Made by a program: the position numbers and the translations under genes. This document shows positions 17,916 through 26,391 of a DNA stretch of 64,000 bases, piece after piece; the first letter of the stretch is position 1, and each line of letters opens with the position of its first letter. The notes under the pieces were generated by a model. That model was not told the DNA's origin and searched no databases. It was given only the letters and a program-made list of their open reading frames with translations. The DNA comes from Lachnospiraceae bacterium (GTDB lineage Bacteria > Bacillota > Clostridia > Lachnospirales > Lachnospiraceae): NCBI GenBank assembly GCA_017552715.1, contig JAFZOW010000066.1, forward strand, positions 48,585 through 112,584. Direction: 5' to 3'.

Positions 17916-19049
17916 TTAAGTTACATTCCCATCCTCTCGCTTATCCTCGTCTTTCCCGGACGGGCCGGAAACGGCTCCGGGAAAGAAGCTGCCTTGAAAA
18001 GCCTGTTTTGTAAACTCCTGCATGACATGTTTCGTCACATCGCCGGAATTCTTCAGCCGCTGCTGTACCGCCTTGAAACCGTCCCAGCCCTGAGTGATCA
18101 GATCCTCCAGAGTCCGGGCACCTCCGGCCGTGACGGCTTCATATATCTCCGCCAGGAATACTTTACGCTCCTCAATACTCGTTTGCGCGATCCATTTGGC
18201 AATAAAATCACTGAGCCGGATGCTGAGAGGATGATTTTTCTCCGTAAGAGCGATCTTTCCGTGATCGATGCCCCAGGTGATGGGGGCATGCTGAAACATC
18301 CCTTTGGCAAATGACTTTATGATCTTTGTATCCGGAATATCCATATCAAACAATTTTCCGACCACGGAGAATTCCGGCAGGATACGGGTGGTCTTTTCCA
18401 ATACAGCGGCATCCGGACCGCCTTCCATAACCTCTTCACACAATCCCGGCCCGTCCAGATCATAGATCCTCTCCACGTGCTCAAAAAGCTCCCGGCCCAT
18501 GGTACTTCCCGCATACAGTGCAAGATTTCCGCCTTTGGAATGACCACCCATAAACCATCTTCTTTCCGGCTCCGCCGCGATCAGAGCGGCTGCGTATTCT
18601 TTCGCCTTCAGCTGTGCCCCGGTGATGGTAAAGCTCGCGATCGAATCTTCGTACCATCCGGCCAGAGTATCATCCGTTCCCCTGAATGCGATGAATGCAA
18701 AATCCCTGTCATCACGGAAGGTTACGGAAGCATACTGCACCGGCGGTTCTTCACAGAGGATATCGATATAATCCGCGATCCTGAGATCCCCGAAACGTAC
18801 CGAATCTACAGCCGCCTGCAGCAGCTCCTTATATTTCTTATCCCTTATCGCGATCTTCTCTTCCACCTGATCCGTATCGATGAGCTTCTGACAGTCGCGT
18901 ACCGTAAGCTCTTTATCCTCCCCTTCAAAAAGCGGAGAGAGATCGATATAAACCAGATTGCATAATACAAGTACGTCCGCATCGCGAAGTCCCGTCATGG
19001 AAATCGGAAAGTCACTCATCCACAGTACATATTCCGTCAGTCTGTCCAT
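17916..19049 (-). CDS. Mbeg1-like (DUF2974) alpha/beta-hydrolase
   Basis: A 377-residue protein of the DUF2974/Mbeg1-like lipase-fold family. The nucleophile elbow GGHSKGGNLALYAG holds the catalytic Ser, and YDLDGPG fits the acid position; FAFIAFRGTDD upstream is the oxyanion-side strand seen in class 3 lipases. The last 80 residues form a charged region that may be membrane- or surface-facing. No signal peptide is seen. Family members are widespread in Lachnospiraceae and uncharacterised; esterase activity is an inference from the elbow motif. Confidence 0.8.
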   Translation of the reverse strand: MDRLTEYVLWMSDFPISMTGLRDADVLVLCNLVYIDLSPLFEGEDKELTVRDCQKLIDTDQVEEKIAIRDKKYKELLQAAVDSVRFGDLRIADYIDILCEEPPVQYASVTFRDDRDFAFIAFRGTDDTLAGWYEDSIASFTITGAQLKAKEYAAALIAAEPERRWFMGGHSKGGNLALYAGSTMGRELFEHVERIYDLDGPGLCEEVMEGGPDAAVLEKTTRILPEFSVVGKLFDMDIPDTKIIKSFAKGMFQHAPITWGIDHGKIALTEKNHPLSIRLSDFIAKWIAQTSIEERKVFLAEIYEAVTAGGARTLEDLITQGWDGFKAVQQRLKNSGDVTKHVMQEFTKQAFQGSFFPGAVSGPSGKDEDKREDGNVT

Positions 19050-19111
19050 TCTGTCGTCAATCTCCTTATCTTTGTCTTCCCGAAGGTGATCATCCTATGC
19101 GATAGAGAAGA

Positions 19112-19148
19112 CGGGGCGATGTAAAATATACACCGCCCCGGTTTTTTT
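19112..19148. terminator. Strong hairpin with T-run, between lipoprotein and Mbeg1-like genes
   Basis: CGGGGCG (19112-19118) pairs with CGCCCCG (19134-19140), extended by an inner TGTA/TACA stem. Seven T follow on the plus strand (19142-19148). On the minus strand, where the neighbouring genes lie, the tail is the weaker TCTTCTCT, so it may end the lipoprotein transcript bidirectionally. Confidence 0.6.
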
Positions 19149-19171
19149 GTTTGAAATCTCTGAACTGTTTG

Positions 19172-19990
19172 TTAATCGATCGTCTTTTCCAGTCGGTTTA
19201 ACATGGATTCCTTGTCAACATAGGGTAACGATGACAGGGCATCACCGGCCAGGTTATTGGTCTCTGCATTCAGCTTCTCTTCATATTCCTCGGGGCTTAC
19301 TTCCACATCATTCCAGTACCATTTCATGTGTTCGGTATCGTCGGGGCCTGAATAACCGTCCAAAACCTCAGTACGCCCGGTAGCATACAGTGTAACATGT
19401 CCGTCGTCCAGCAGATATACATAATCGACCGGATTGTTTTCAGGGGCATTATTGGTGCGCTCATACAGTATACCTGTTTGAGGAACATAATAAAAAGTTC
19501 CCCTGTAGCCGCCTGCGCTGGCCACGCCATCGCTTAAGCCTTCATTCAATTCTGCACCTGCTTTACTGCGGGTAATGATCATATATTCGTTAAGGTCGTT
19601 TATACCCGGCTCCGAACTTGAAATAACCACATCCGGGAAGCTGTCCTGGTCAACATAGACAAACACGAACTGATCCCACTTTTCATCCAGACCGGATATG
19701 ATATCATAATACTGCTGATACAGGAATTCCAGATCTTCCTCTTCCGTTGCTTCTTCAGGCTCCTCTCCTTCCGGATCCTCTTCGGAGTTCACTTCTTCCG
19801 TTTTCTCTTCCGTTTCGGTAATAGCAGGCTTTTCGTCATTTTTTACTTCTTCTTTTTCTTCTTTGGTGTCGGCCTCTTCCTCTATGGGAGTATCCTTTGC
19901 AGGTTTCTCCTCATTTGCACCGTTGCATCCGCTCATAAGCAGCATACCGCTCATTATGAGTCCTCCCAGTAAATACTTTGTCTTTTTCAT
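19172..19990 (-). CDS. Secreted lipoprotein with acidic linker
   Basis: 272 residues from the ATG at 19990, which has AAAGGAGAG ahead of it; the earlier frame start would hide the signal. The lipobox LLMSGC places the lipidated Cys at residue 22. It is followed by a long Glu/Lys/Asp/Thr-rich unstructured linker (about 25-95) and a folded domain with FVYVDQDSFPDVVISSSE and the ending region PYVDKESMLNRLEK. The folded part resembles the secreted lipoproteins of unknown function common in Clostridia that carry a YxDxDxxPELxx-like calcium-style motif. It stands alone, followed by the hairpin at 19112-19148. Confidence 0.75.
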   Translation of the reverse strand: MKKTKYLLGGLIMSGMLLMSGCNGANEEKPAKDTPIEEEADTKEEKEEVKNDEKPAITETEEKTEEVNSEEDPEGEEPEEATEEEDLEFLYQQYYDIISGLDEKWDQFVFVYVDQDSFPDVVISSSEPGINDLNEYMIITRSKAGAELNEGLSDGVASAGGYRGTFYYVPQTGILYERTNNAPENNPVDYVYLLDDGHVTLYATGRTEVLDGYSGPDDTEHMKWYWNDVEVSPEEYEEKLNAETNNLAGDALSSLPYVDKESMLNRLEKTID

Positions 19991-20161
19991 AATCTCTCCT
20001 TTTCCCTTATAGTTCTTTCGTTTCCGGTAAGCACCATATGTAACCGCGATACCTTGCAAATTCTATCACATACACACACATACGGAAAGAGGCTTTTTTC
20101 GTTCGGATCTCTCTTCTCCCTCTCCTATGCAATTGCCTGATTCAATCCTTCCCAAAGATCA

Positions 20162-20455
20162 TCAAACAGAGAACCCATGACCTTCCTCCTGCTTCTCAAA
20201 CCGGTATTCCTGCATGATATCCGGATACTTTCCCCGGTCCACCTTCTCCATGAACATCTCATATGGGCGGGCATATACCCGGAAGTCACCATATAGTGCC
20301 TGATATACCATCAACTTTTCGCCGCTTTCCGTATGTTCCGCTTCGCCAATAACACGATACAGATATTTATTTGTCGCCTTCTCTTCCGGAGAGAGCATCT
20401 CACGCTTGAAATGTCTAACGATATCCCCGGAATGAAAACATTCTCTTTCCATCAT
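20162..20455 (-). CDS. DUF1653 family protein
   Basis: A 97-residue protein containing the DUF1653 pattern: [10 protein letters not shown] near the start, [42 protein letters not shown] in the centre. The family is small, cytoplasmic and of unknown function, often beside NUDIX or housekeeping genes. The insertion between HFKRE and YLYRV is longer than usual. Its ATG overlaps the stop of the upstream frameshifted gene as ATGA, so the two were translated as an operon. A truncated second copy of its 3' half lies at 21962-22111, on the far side of the Fic gene. Confidence 0.8.
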   Translation of the reverse strand: MMERECFHSGDIVRHFKREMLSPEEKATNKYLYRVIGEAEHTESGEKLMVYQALYGDFRVYARPYEMFMEKVDRGKYPDIMQEYRFEKQEEGHGFSV

Positions 20456-20779
20456 CCTTCCCCCTCTTCAGAGATCCTCTGAAAGATCTCCAGCAACTCG
20501 TCCTTACCGATCCGGACCCCTTCCCCATAGGGATTGATATAAAGTCCGGTCATATCTGCATTCATTAACACGGCACGGATCATCTCCCCATAGTAGATCC
20601 TGACCGATTTCAAAGCCTTTCGATCATCGTTTCGGAGCGTTCTTTCAAAAATCCGCTTAAAAATGTATCATACAATCCTTCCCATCCGGGGTCATTATTT
20701 CGGATAAGATCAGCTTTTTCCTTTACGGCTCTCAAACCGCGCAACCGGAGGGCACTTATGTATTCTCAGAATATGACGC
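20452..20779 (-). pseudogene. Frameshifted small gene upstream of DUF1653
   Basis: Two adjacent minus-strand frames have coding character but no single ORF spans them. The first reads EYISALRLRGLRAVKEKAD then NNDPGWEGLYDTF and soon stops; the other continues as RIFERTLRNDDRKALKS, then MNADMTGLYINPYGEGVRIGK and ends RISEEGEG with its stop overlapping the DUF1653 ATG. They can be joined by adding one T to the five-T run near 20665. Thus a protein of about 110 residues was probably broken by a one-base deletion, or the run is a phase-variable site. No good ATG start is visible upstream. Function is unknown; the NPYGEG piece is vaguely SseB-like. The 80 bases from here to the Fic stop hold nothing I can identify. 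Confidence 0.55.
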
Positions 20780-20857
20780 GTGTTCCATCCCAAGCAAAAC
20801 AAACGAGTAACAAACATCTTTGTGATATCATTATGGACAATCTTAAATGCCATAGCT

Positions 20858-21934
20858 TTACGTCTTAAACAGATACTTTCCTTTACCTTTACCCTTCATA
20901 GGATAGACCAGATTCATATCCAGCATCTTCTTTATCAGGGCCGATGCCGGCGAAGCAGTGATGCTTAATACCTTCATAACCTCTGTTCTGCCAAAGAATC
21001 TTTCATATCCAAATTCAGCAAAAAGATCCTTAATATGTTGTTTTGTCTTATTTCCCAGCCCATCCGGAATCTGAATATCCTGTTTTGATATCTCAATGTC
21101 CTGTTTTACTGTTTTCCACCTGACATGCAGATATCGGTTTTTCAGCTCGTTCTTCTCACCAAGCAGAAGATTTCGCAAAAACAGTTCCAGAAACTCCGTC
21201 GTCTCTCGAATATCCTTCGTGTAATCGTTGTAATTCGCTCTTACAAGGGCATTCCTGAAATACCACGAATTCTTTGCAAACAAGTCATTTGTCACATCAA
21301 ACCCAAGAGATCTCAGATATTTGATAAAGAATACAGCCGTTGTCCGCGTATTTCCTTCCCCAAAAGCGTGAATCTGCCATAGTCTTGACACAAACTTAGC
21401 CAGATGAGGAACCATTTCCGGAATACCGTCAAGCGAGTATTCATACTCCTTTTCCATCCGCAGATCATACTCTAACAGCGCTCTGAGCTCCAAAGCATTT
21501 CCGTAGTGTACGGATGCACCATCCAATACCCATTCATGTTTCGATATGTTATAATCCCTGATCTTTCCGGCGTGAGAAAAAACACCCATGAACAGCCTTT
21601 TATGGATGCCCACATACTGCGGAAACGAAAACGTAAAGGCATTCTCTGACAGTATTGTAGCAATTCGGCCAGTAACAGTGTCAGCCTCTCTGCTCCTGTC
21701 CTTATCCCTCTCTGTTGATTCCTCGTAATAAGTTTCGATCAGCTTATTTGCTTCAGTCAGAGTGATCTTACCGTCAATGTTATCCCTGGCGATATCTTTA
21801 AGATGCTCAGACGGCTCCAACCCATCAACCGCCTGTAGCCCCATAGCCGTATACCAGGCATAGCCTAGCTCCTTCTTGGACGGTTCTGTCTGTCTAATAT
21901 ACTCCTCAAAAGGGTCCTTCTTTATATCATCCAT
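20858..21934 (-). CDS. Fic family protein with VbhA-like inhibitory N-terminus and winged-helix C-terminus
   Basis: 358 residues from the ATG at 21934 (AGGTGG site 5 bases upstream). The catalytic motif at about 189-197 reads HAFGEGNTR, a variant of HxFxxGNGR, so AMP transfer from ATP to a target protein is likely. The first 70 residues (GLQAVDGLEPSEHL, IDGKITLTEANKLIETYY) resemble the VbhA-type antitoxin helices fused to some Fic proteins. The last 60 residues form a winged-helix (FFGRTEVMKVLSITASPASALIKKMLDMNLV). It lies between a DUF1653 gene and a truncated DUF1653 copy, suggesting it is an insertion. It could regulate a cellular protein or act as a toxin held in check. Confidence 0.85.
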   Translation of the reverse strand: MDDIKKDPFEEYIRQTEPSKKELGYAWYTAMGLQAVDGLEPSEHLKDIARDNIDGKITLTEANKLIETYYEESTERDKDRSREADTVTGRIATILSENAFTFSFPQYVGIHKRLFMGVFSHAGKIRDYNISKHEWVLDGASVHYGNALELRALLEYDLRMEKEYEYSLDGIPEMVPHLAKFVSRLWQIHAFGEGNTRTTAVFFIKYLRSLGFDVTNDLFAKNSWYFRNALVRANYNDYTKDIRETTEFLELFLRNLLLGEKNELKNRYLHVRWKTVKQDIEISKQDIQIPDGLGNKTKQHIKDLFAEFGYERFFGRTEVMKVLSITASPASALIKKMLDMNLVYPMKGKGKGKYLFKT

Positions 21935-21961
21935 AAAATCCACCTTTTCCGTTCGTTAGTA

Positions 21962-22111
21962 CTATCCGGATACTTTCTCAAACCGGTATTCCTGCATAAT
22001 ATCCGGATACTTTTCCCGATCCACCTTCTTCATAAACATCTCATACGGACGGGCATATACCCGGAAGTTTATGTTTTTTCTCAGTATCTCTGTTGCATCT
22101 TTTGCTTCCAT
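21962..22111 (-). pseudogene. Truncated DUF1653 copy with foreign 5' end
   Basis: A 49-codon frame whose first 15 residues ([15 protein letters not shown]) are unrelated to DUF1653 but whose remainder, [16 protein letters not shown] and so on to QEYRF, repeats the end of the gene at 20162. The DNA at 21975-22068 matches 20193-20286 with about eight mismatches, mostly at third codon positions. It has lost the N-terminal half of the domain. It may still be translated, since a weak purine-rich site precedes its ATG. Confidence 0.6.
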
Positions 22112-22183
22112 AATCCCTATCCTTATCGCTTATACTGATGGACTTAAGGATCCTACCCGCATCAGCCATAATAGTACATATAC

Positions 22184-22390
22184 TCACAACAGCGCCTTCA
22201 GCTTCTGCGCCTCTTCTTCCGTTAGCGTTATTCCCTTGCCCATTTTGGTATGATCGGGTGACCATTCCCGAATATCGATCTTAGGCTCTCTGTCGTTCCA
22301 GGAGACCCGGTTGATCTCTTTCGTCCAACCTTTGGAGCCTTCTGATAAGACTCCGATATGCTCTGTGATCTCAAACTTGATGTCCGCCAT
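22184..22390 (-). CDS. YdbC/PC4-like single-stranded nucleic acid binding protein
   Basis: A 68-residue protein that follows the bacterial PC4-like YdbC family: FEITEHIGVLSEGSKGWTKEINRVSWNDREPKIDIREWSPDHTKMGKGITL. These proteins form a homodimer with a curved sheet that binds single-stranded DNA non-specifically. The ATG at 22390 has a GAGGG site 9 bases upstream. It stands alone next to the tRNA-Gly gene, at the edge of the Fic accessory patch. Confidence 0.88.
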   Translation of the reverse strand: MADIKFEITEHIGVLSEGSKGWTKEINRVSWNDREPKIDIREWSPDHTKMGKGITLTEEEAQKLKALL

Positions 22391-22520
22391 ATTATATTAC
22401 CCTCATGTGTTAACTATCAAAAGCCCCTTCCAGCCATAACACTCTAATATTATAGCATATTTATGGATGTTTTAACACGAAGACAGTGTTATCTTCTTCC
22501 CAATGAAAAACGAAAAACCC

Positions 22521-22548
22521 TTGACAATACTGGAAAAAACTGTATAAT
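22521..22548 (+). promoter_or_regulatory. tRNA-Gly promoter
   Basis: TTGACA at 22521-22526 and TATAAT at 22543-22548, spaced by 16 bases, 18 bases before the tRNA. Confidence 0.85.
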
Positions 22549-22566
22549 AGCAAAAGTGTGATGCGT

Positions 22567-22637
22567 GCGGGTGTAGTTCAATGGTAGAATGACAGCCTTC
22601 CAAGCTGTATACGGGGGTCCGATTCCCCTCACCCGCT
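22567..22637 (+). tRNA. tRNA-Gly (TCC)
   Basis: A 71-base cloverleaf. The acceptor stem GCGGGTG (22567-22573) pairs with CACCCGC (22630-22636), the anticodon stem is ACAGC/GCTGT and the loop CTTCCAA gives anticodon TCC at 22599-22601. The T-arm carries GTCCGATTC. No CCA is encoded. It is a single tRNA with its own promoter and terminator. Confidence 0.95.
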
Positions 22638-22647
22638 GCAAAAAAAG

Positions 22648-22675
22648 AGCCTTGCTGAGCAAGGCTTTTTCTTTT
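22648..22675 (+). terminator. Terminator of tRNA-Gly
   Basis: AGCCTTGC-TGA-GCAAGGCT (22648-22666), a perfect 8-base stem with a three-base loop, then TTTTCTTTT, on the plus strand 10 bases after the tRNA. Confidence 0.9.
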
Positions 22676-22698
22676 GCTTTTTATTTATCCGCGGAGCT

Positions 22699-23835
22699 TC
22701 ACTCCTTATCGTATTCTCCGTACTCGCAGCCGATGTGGGTGGCTTCGATCTCATCCACAAGCACAAGGCCCGCAGGGCTCTTGTCGTAGAGCTTTACCGT
22801 CCCCCAACCCGTGCCGCCGTTCCAGAGCCTGTTGTGCTTCTTGCTCCCGTCGGGAGCTTCGTAATTGACCAGCAGCATCTCGCTCTTCCTGCAGAACACT
22901 TCCGTCTCCATCAGGGCATATCTGTTTTCCTGCCTTACATGCCAGATCACCAGATCCTCCTTCTCTTCGAAGGAGAAGTCCGTCTTTACCTTCAGGTGGA
23001 GTTTGGAAAAGTTAAAATCATACTCCTTCCCCTCATAATAGAATACACCCAGGAGTCGCCGGTCCAGAGGCACAAAGTAGATCTTCGGGCGGCCGCCTCC
23101 TATATCAAACACACTGTTCATAAGCTGCTTCCCGCTCTTTCGGCTCTTTAAGCAATTGGATGACAGCCACACCCAGGGGCTTGTAAAATCCCGGCCCCAG
23201 TTCTTATCCGCATATCCGTAGGACTTATCGGTACTCACGATATACGTTCTGCCGTTACAGACGATCTTTCCGCTGTAGGCACTCTTCATGCCCTCCGCAT
23301 GCCAGTACATCGCAAAGGCCTCGATGTCACGAAGCGGCTTGCTTGCTCCATAGCCCACGTTGAAGGCGATCTGCTTATCTATATGCAGATCCCAGGCCAT
23401 CTCACCGGCATCGCACATCCACTCGGGATGAGCAGCCGCCTCAGCGGCGGATATTTTTATCCTTCCCTGAAGCCTTGTTTCGGATGCGATACAGTCATCT
23501 GCCTTCAGCTTATAGGGCGCATCCGGAGCCAGATGCACGGCTTTCCATCCGAAGAACCTGTGAAGCTGGAAATGCTCTTCTCCCCAGGTACCGGCCTTTA
23601 CCATCAGGTAGGAAGGCTTTTTTCCCGCTGCCCTGTTCTCCGGCAGCTGACCGAATACCGGCTGATCTTCTCCCGAGGACGGATTGCAGATAAAGTATTC
23701 CACAAAAAACGCCTTATCTTCCCCCGTCTTCGCATCCTGCGCCGTGAAGGAATGCCACCACCAGTCATAGCCCTTATAGGCAAGCGGCCCCCGCAGCATA
23801 CAGGCATTCCTTGTGATATCGTGCCGGTTAAACAT
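22699..23835 (-). CDS. Tocopherol cyclase-like family protein
   Basis: A 378-residue protein without signal peptide or membrane helix. It carries landmarks of the tocopherol cyclase-like (PF14249) fold: KGYDWWWHSF near residue 22, EYFICNP, DLHIDKQIAFNVGYG and, in the second half, YGYADKNWGRDFTSPWVWLSSN. The name refers to the plant enzyme; bacterial members are of unknown activity and may bind lipophilic or terpenoid-like compounds. The gene is on the minus strand, ends close to the tRNA terminator and lies about 100 bases downstream of the glycosidase-like gene, so the two could be cotranscribed. Confidence 0.7.
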   Translation of the reverse strand: MFNRHDITRNACMLRGPLAYKGYDWWWHSFTAQDAKTGEDKAFFVEYFICNPSSGEDQPVFGQLPENRAAGKKPSYLMVKAGTWGEEHFQLHRFFGWKAVHLAPDAPYKLKADDCIASETRLQGRIKISAAEAAAHPEWMCDAGEMAWDLHIDKQIAFNVGYGASKPLRDIEAFAMYWHAEGMKSAYSGKIVCNGRTYIVSTDKSYGYADKNWGRDFTSPWVWLSSNCLKSRKSGKQLMNSVFDIGGGRPKIYFVPLDRRLLGVFYYEGKEYDFNFSKLHLKVKTDFSFEEKEDLVIWHVRQENRYALMETEVFCRKSEMLLVNYEAPDGSKKHNRLWNGGTGWGTVKLYDKSPAGLVLVDEIEATHIGCEYGEYDKE

Positions 23836-23934
23836 CTGTCTTCTCCTTATCTGTAGCCTTCAGCACAGAAATGCTCCGCCCCGCCTCACTCATGCAGGAT
23901 CCGGATCTTTTTCATACCCTGATATCATAAAGAC

Positions 23935-25665
23935 TTATTCCCAGCGATAGCGCCGGAACTCACCCGGTGTAAGGATCAGTTCGGCCACCATCTCCTCATG
24001 TCTTTCAAAGTCTTCATGCACGATCTTCTTTGTGGCGGGGATACGCTCGCCGCTTGTTACATCCAGCAGGGTCTGCGCCTTCTTCCGGGTGTGAACGCTC
24101 ACCCGTTCCGTACGCAGGGGCGCTTTCACATAGCGGTACAGGATAAAGCTCCCGTCATCATAGATAAAGCTGGAGAAGCCCGTTCCGCTCACATAGTCAT
24201 CCCCCGTGAGTACCCGTTTGCACACATCCACTGCTTCCCGTGGAAGCTTGTAAAGATCGGAATCGTGATCCGGGATCGAAAGGATATACAGCCTTCCCTT
24301 TCCATAGGTACTCCGCAGGAGGAGGGAGGTATGCAGATCCCCTTCCCCGCCGTTTAAGAGCGACCAGGATTCGTTATTCCCGTGCAGCAGCTCGGGGAAG
24401 ACGATCCCTTCGTTCTGCTCGAGATAGCCGGCATAATCCCCGGTCACATGATACCGGGTCACCGTATACTTTTTACCCGTAAGCCGGGCTTCCGTCAGTC
24501 CGATCCGCTTCAGTTCGTCCTGGACCTCCGCAAGAAAACCGGTGGTGATCACGGCATCCCCGCCGTCTCTTACATACTTTTCCAGCTTGCCGAGGATCTC
24601 CTTATCCGCCAGTGCCGACTTTGTAAGGAAAAGCTTCGGCGCATCGCCGGGGAAGCGGTTAACGGCTTCCATGGGGAAACCCAGCATCCCAAGGCGCATC
24701 TCCAGATGATTCTCGCCGCAGGAAGCATAAGGAAGATATACTGGGATCCCGCAGGCTTTCCCTGTCCCTTCCATCATCTCATCGATCTTTTTCAGCTGCA
24801 TCCCCATGGCTGTCACGAAACGGTTTTCGATCAGGTCGCCCCACTGGAAATGCATGAGTTCCTTCGCCTGGGCAAAGGCTGTAAGATAGGCCTGCTCCAG
24901 ATATCTGTCGGAGGACCAGCACTGGTACGGATCGAACCAGCCGCCTCCGCATCTGCCCTGCCAGGCATTATCCATATAGCGTACCAGCATATAACTCAGG
25001 TATTCCGGAAGATGCTGGTCGGTATAAGCCGGGCTGCGGGTCTCGGTGCCGATATAGGTAGCGTCAAAGATCTTTTCCTGCTCCTCCGGCACATAGCCCG
25101 TAAAGTGATAGGATTCCCGCCAGTTCGGATACTTGACGATGAGCTTTGCCTTCGGATTGATCTTCTTTGCCGGCCCCACGATCAGGTTCTCGGAAACATC
25201 CTTCATCAGCTCACGCCGGAAGGTCACCCAGTCCCTGTCCCCTTTGGCCTGTATGCAGCGCTCACAGCTGCAGTTCGTGAAGTAGAAATCATCCAGTATG
25301 ATCTCGTCAAAGATCCCCGCCGTATATTCGGAGATCTTCTTTATCCGCTCCCGCATGGCCGGATCGGAATAGCAGAGGGTATTAAAGAGCCTTCTCTTCC
25401 CGCCTTCGGCTCCTTCAAAATCCCCCGAGGTGGTGGTGATGCCGCCGGAGACTTCCACTCCCTTCTCCTCGAGAAAGTCTTTGATCAAACGCAGCCGTTC
25501 CTCGGGAACATCCCTGTCCCGGTATGTTTCGAGATAGACCTTGTCCAGCCCGATATACTTCTCCAGGAAAGCATAGTCTTTTTCCAGCTTCTCCTTCGTG
25601 AGTCTGGCGGCCTCCCACGCCGGGAGATATACAACGGTTTTGAAATTCTTATAATGCGCGCTCAT
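23935..25665 (-). CDS. Putative glycoside hydrolase-like TIM-barrel protein
   Basis: A 576-residue cytoplasmic protein. The N-terminal 330 residues look like a TIM barrel, with GITTTSGDF, DEIILDDFYFTNCSCERC (two acidic residues on a strand end followed by a Cys cluster, as in some beta-galactosidase-like folds) and VKYPNWRESYHFTGY. Residues 330-480 resemble a Rossmann-like glutamine-amidotransferase fold as seen in trimerisation domains of GH42 enzymes (KYVRDGGDAVITTGF), and the end is beta-rich. I can not name a family. The most likely role is processing of a sugar or glycoside; neighbours do not help. Confidence 0.55.
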   Translation of the reverse strand: MSAHYKNFKTVVYLPAWEAARLTKEKLEKDYAFLEKYIGLDKVYLETYRDRDVPEERLRLIKDFLEEKGVEVSGGITTTSGDFEGAEGGKRRLFNTLCYSDPAMRERIKKISEYTAGIFDEIILDDFYFTNCSCERCIQAKGDRDWVTFRRELMKDVSENLIVGPAKKINPKAKLIVKYPNWRESYHFTGYVPEEQEKIFDATYIGTETRSPAYTDQHLPEYLSYMLVRYMDNAWQGRCGGGWFDPYQCWSSDRYLEQAYLTAFAQAKELMHFQWGDLIENRFVTAMGMQLKKIDEMMEGTGKACGIPVYLPYASCGENHLEMRLGMLGFPMEAVNRFPGDAPKLFLTKSALADKEILGKLEKYVRDGGDAVITTGFLAEVQDELKRIGLTEARLTGKKYTVTRYHVTGDYAGYLEQNEGIVFPELLHGNNESWSLLNGGEGDLHTSLLLRSTYGKGRLYILSIPDHDSDLYKLPREAVDVCKRVLTGDDYVSGTGFSSFIYDDGSFILYRYVKAPLRTERVSVHTRKKAQTLLDVTSGERIPATKKIVHEDFERHEEMVAELILTPGEFRRYRWE

Positions 25666-25758
25666 GAATACCTCCGGGATCTTTTTTGATCATCCTATCG
25701 TATCTTCATCCGCTTTTCCGCTCAGATTCTGTCATCGGAAGATTCAGCTTTTGATATG

Positions 25759-26379
25759 TCAGTTTCCGGACAGGGCCACCACCAGCTTCACCCGGTCATG
25801 TATCCCTGTCTTATCGTAAATAGAAGAGATGTAATTCTTGACCGTCCCCTCGGAGATATAGAGTTTGTCGGCGATCTGCCGGTTTGTCAGGCCCTCGGTC
25901 AGAAGTGTTGCGATCTCACGTTCCCGCTCGGTCATTTCCTCGCAGAGGTCGGGGGTACTGTTTTTGTTCATCAGCGAGGTCAGGCGCATCATGACCTTGG
26001 GATCCAGCACGCTCACCCCGTGCATCAGCTGTCCCACAGCCCCCAGTATGGCATCCTTCCCGCTGTCCTTTAAGAGATAGCCGTCGGCGCCGTTACTGAT
26101 GGCATCCGTGATGTTCTTGTCGTCATAAAAGGTCGTGAGCACCAGGATCTTCACATCCGGGTACATGCGTTTCATATGACCGATCAGTTCGATCCCTCCC
26201 ATGCCCTTCATGTTCAGATCCACCAGGGCGATATCGCAGGCAGCCGAGCGCAGGATATCCAGCGCCTCATGCCCGTCATGGGCTTTGCCGATTATCTCAT
26301 AATCATTTACGGACAGGATGATCTCCAGACTGTCCAGAAGCATATTTTCATCATCCACCAGTAAAACCCTGTTCATCAT
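25759..26379 (-). CDS. NarL/LuxR-type response regulator
   Basis: A 206-residue response regulator. The receiver domain has VDDEN at 8-12, the phosphoacceptor Asp54 in ALVDLNM, T/F switch residues in LTTFYDD and Lys in LLKDSG. The C-terminal LuxR HTH reads TEREREIATLLTEGLTNRQIADKLYISEGTVKNYISSIYDKTG. It is third in the operon lipoprotein-kinase-regulator, 12 bases after the kinase gene. I infer that it binds the paired palindromes RTGACYGCRGTCAY found upstream of its own operon and of the neighbouring ABC operon. Confidence 0.93.
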   Translation of the reverse strand: MMNRVLLVDDENMLLDSLEIILSVNDYEIIGKAHDGHEALDILRSAACDIALVDLNMKGMGGIELIGHMKRMYPDVKILVLTTFYDDKNITDAISNGADGYLLKDSGKDAILGAVGQLMHGVSVLDPKVMMRLTSLMNKNSTPDLCEEMTEREREIATLLTEGLTNRQIADKLYISEGTVKNYISSIYDKTGIHDRVKLVVALSGN

Positions 26380-26391
26380 TCTCCTCTTTCA

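Noticed and set aside
22567-22675. tRNA-Gly as attachment site of the adjacent accessory patch
   Set aside because: I found no direct repeat of the tRNA 3' end on the other side of the patch and no integrase gene.
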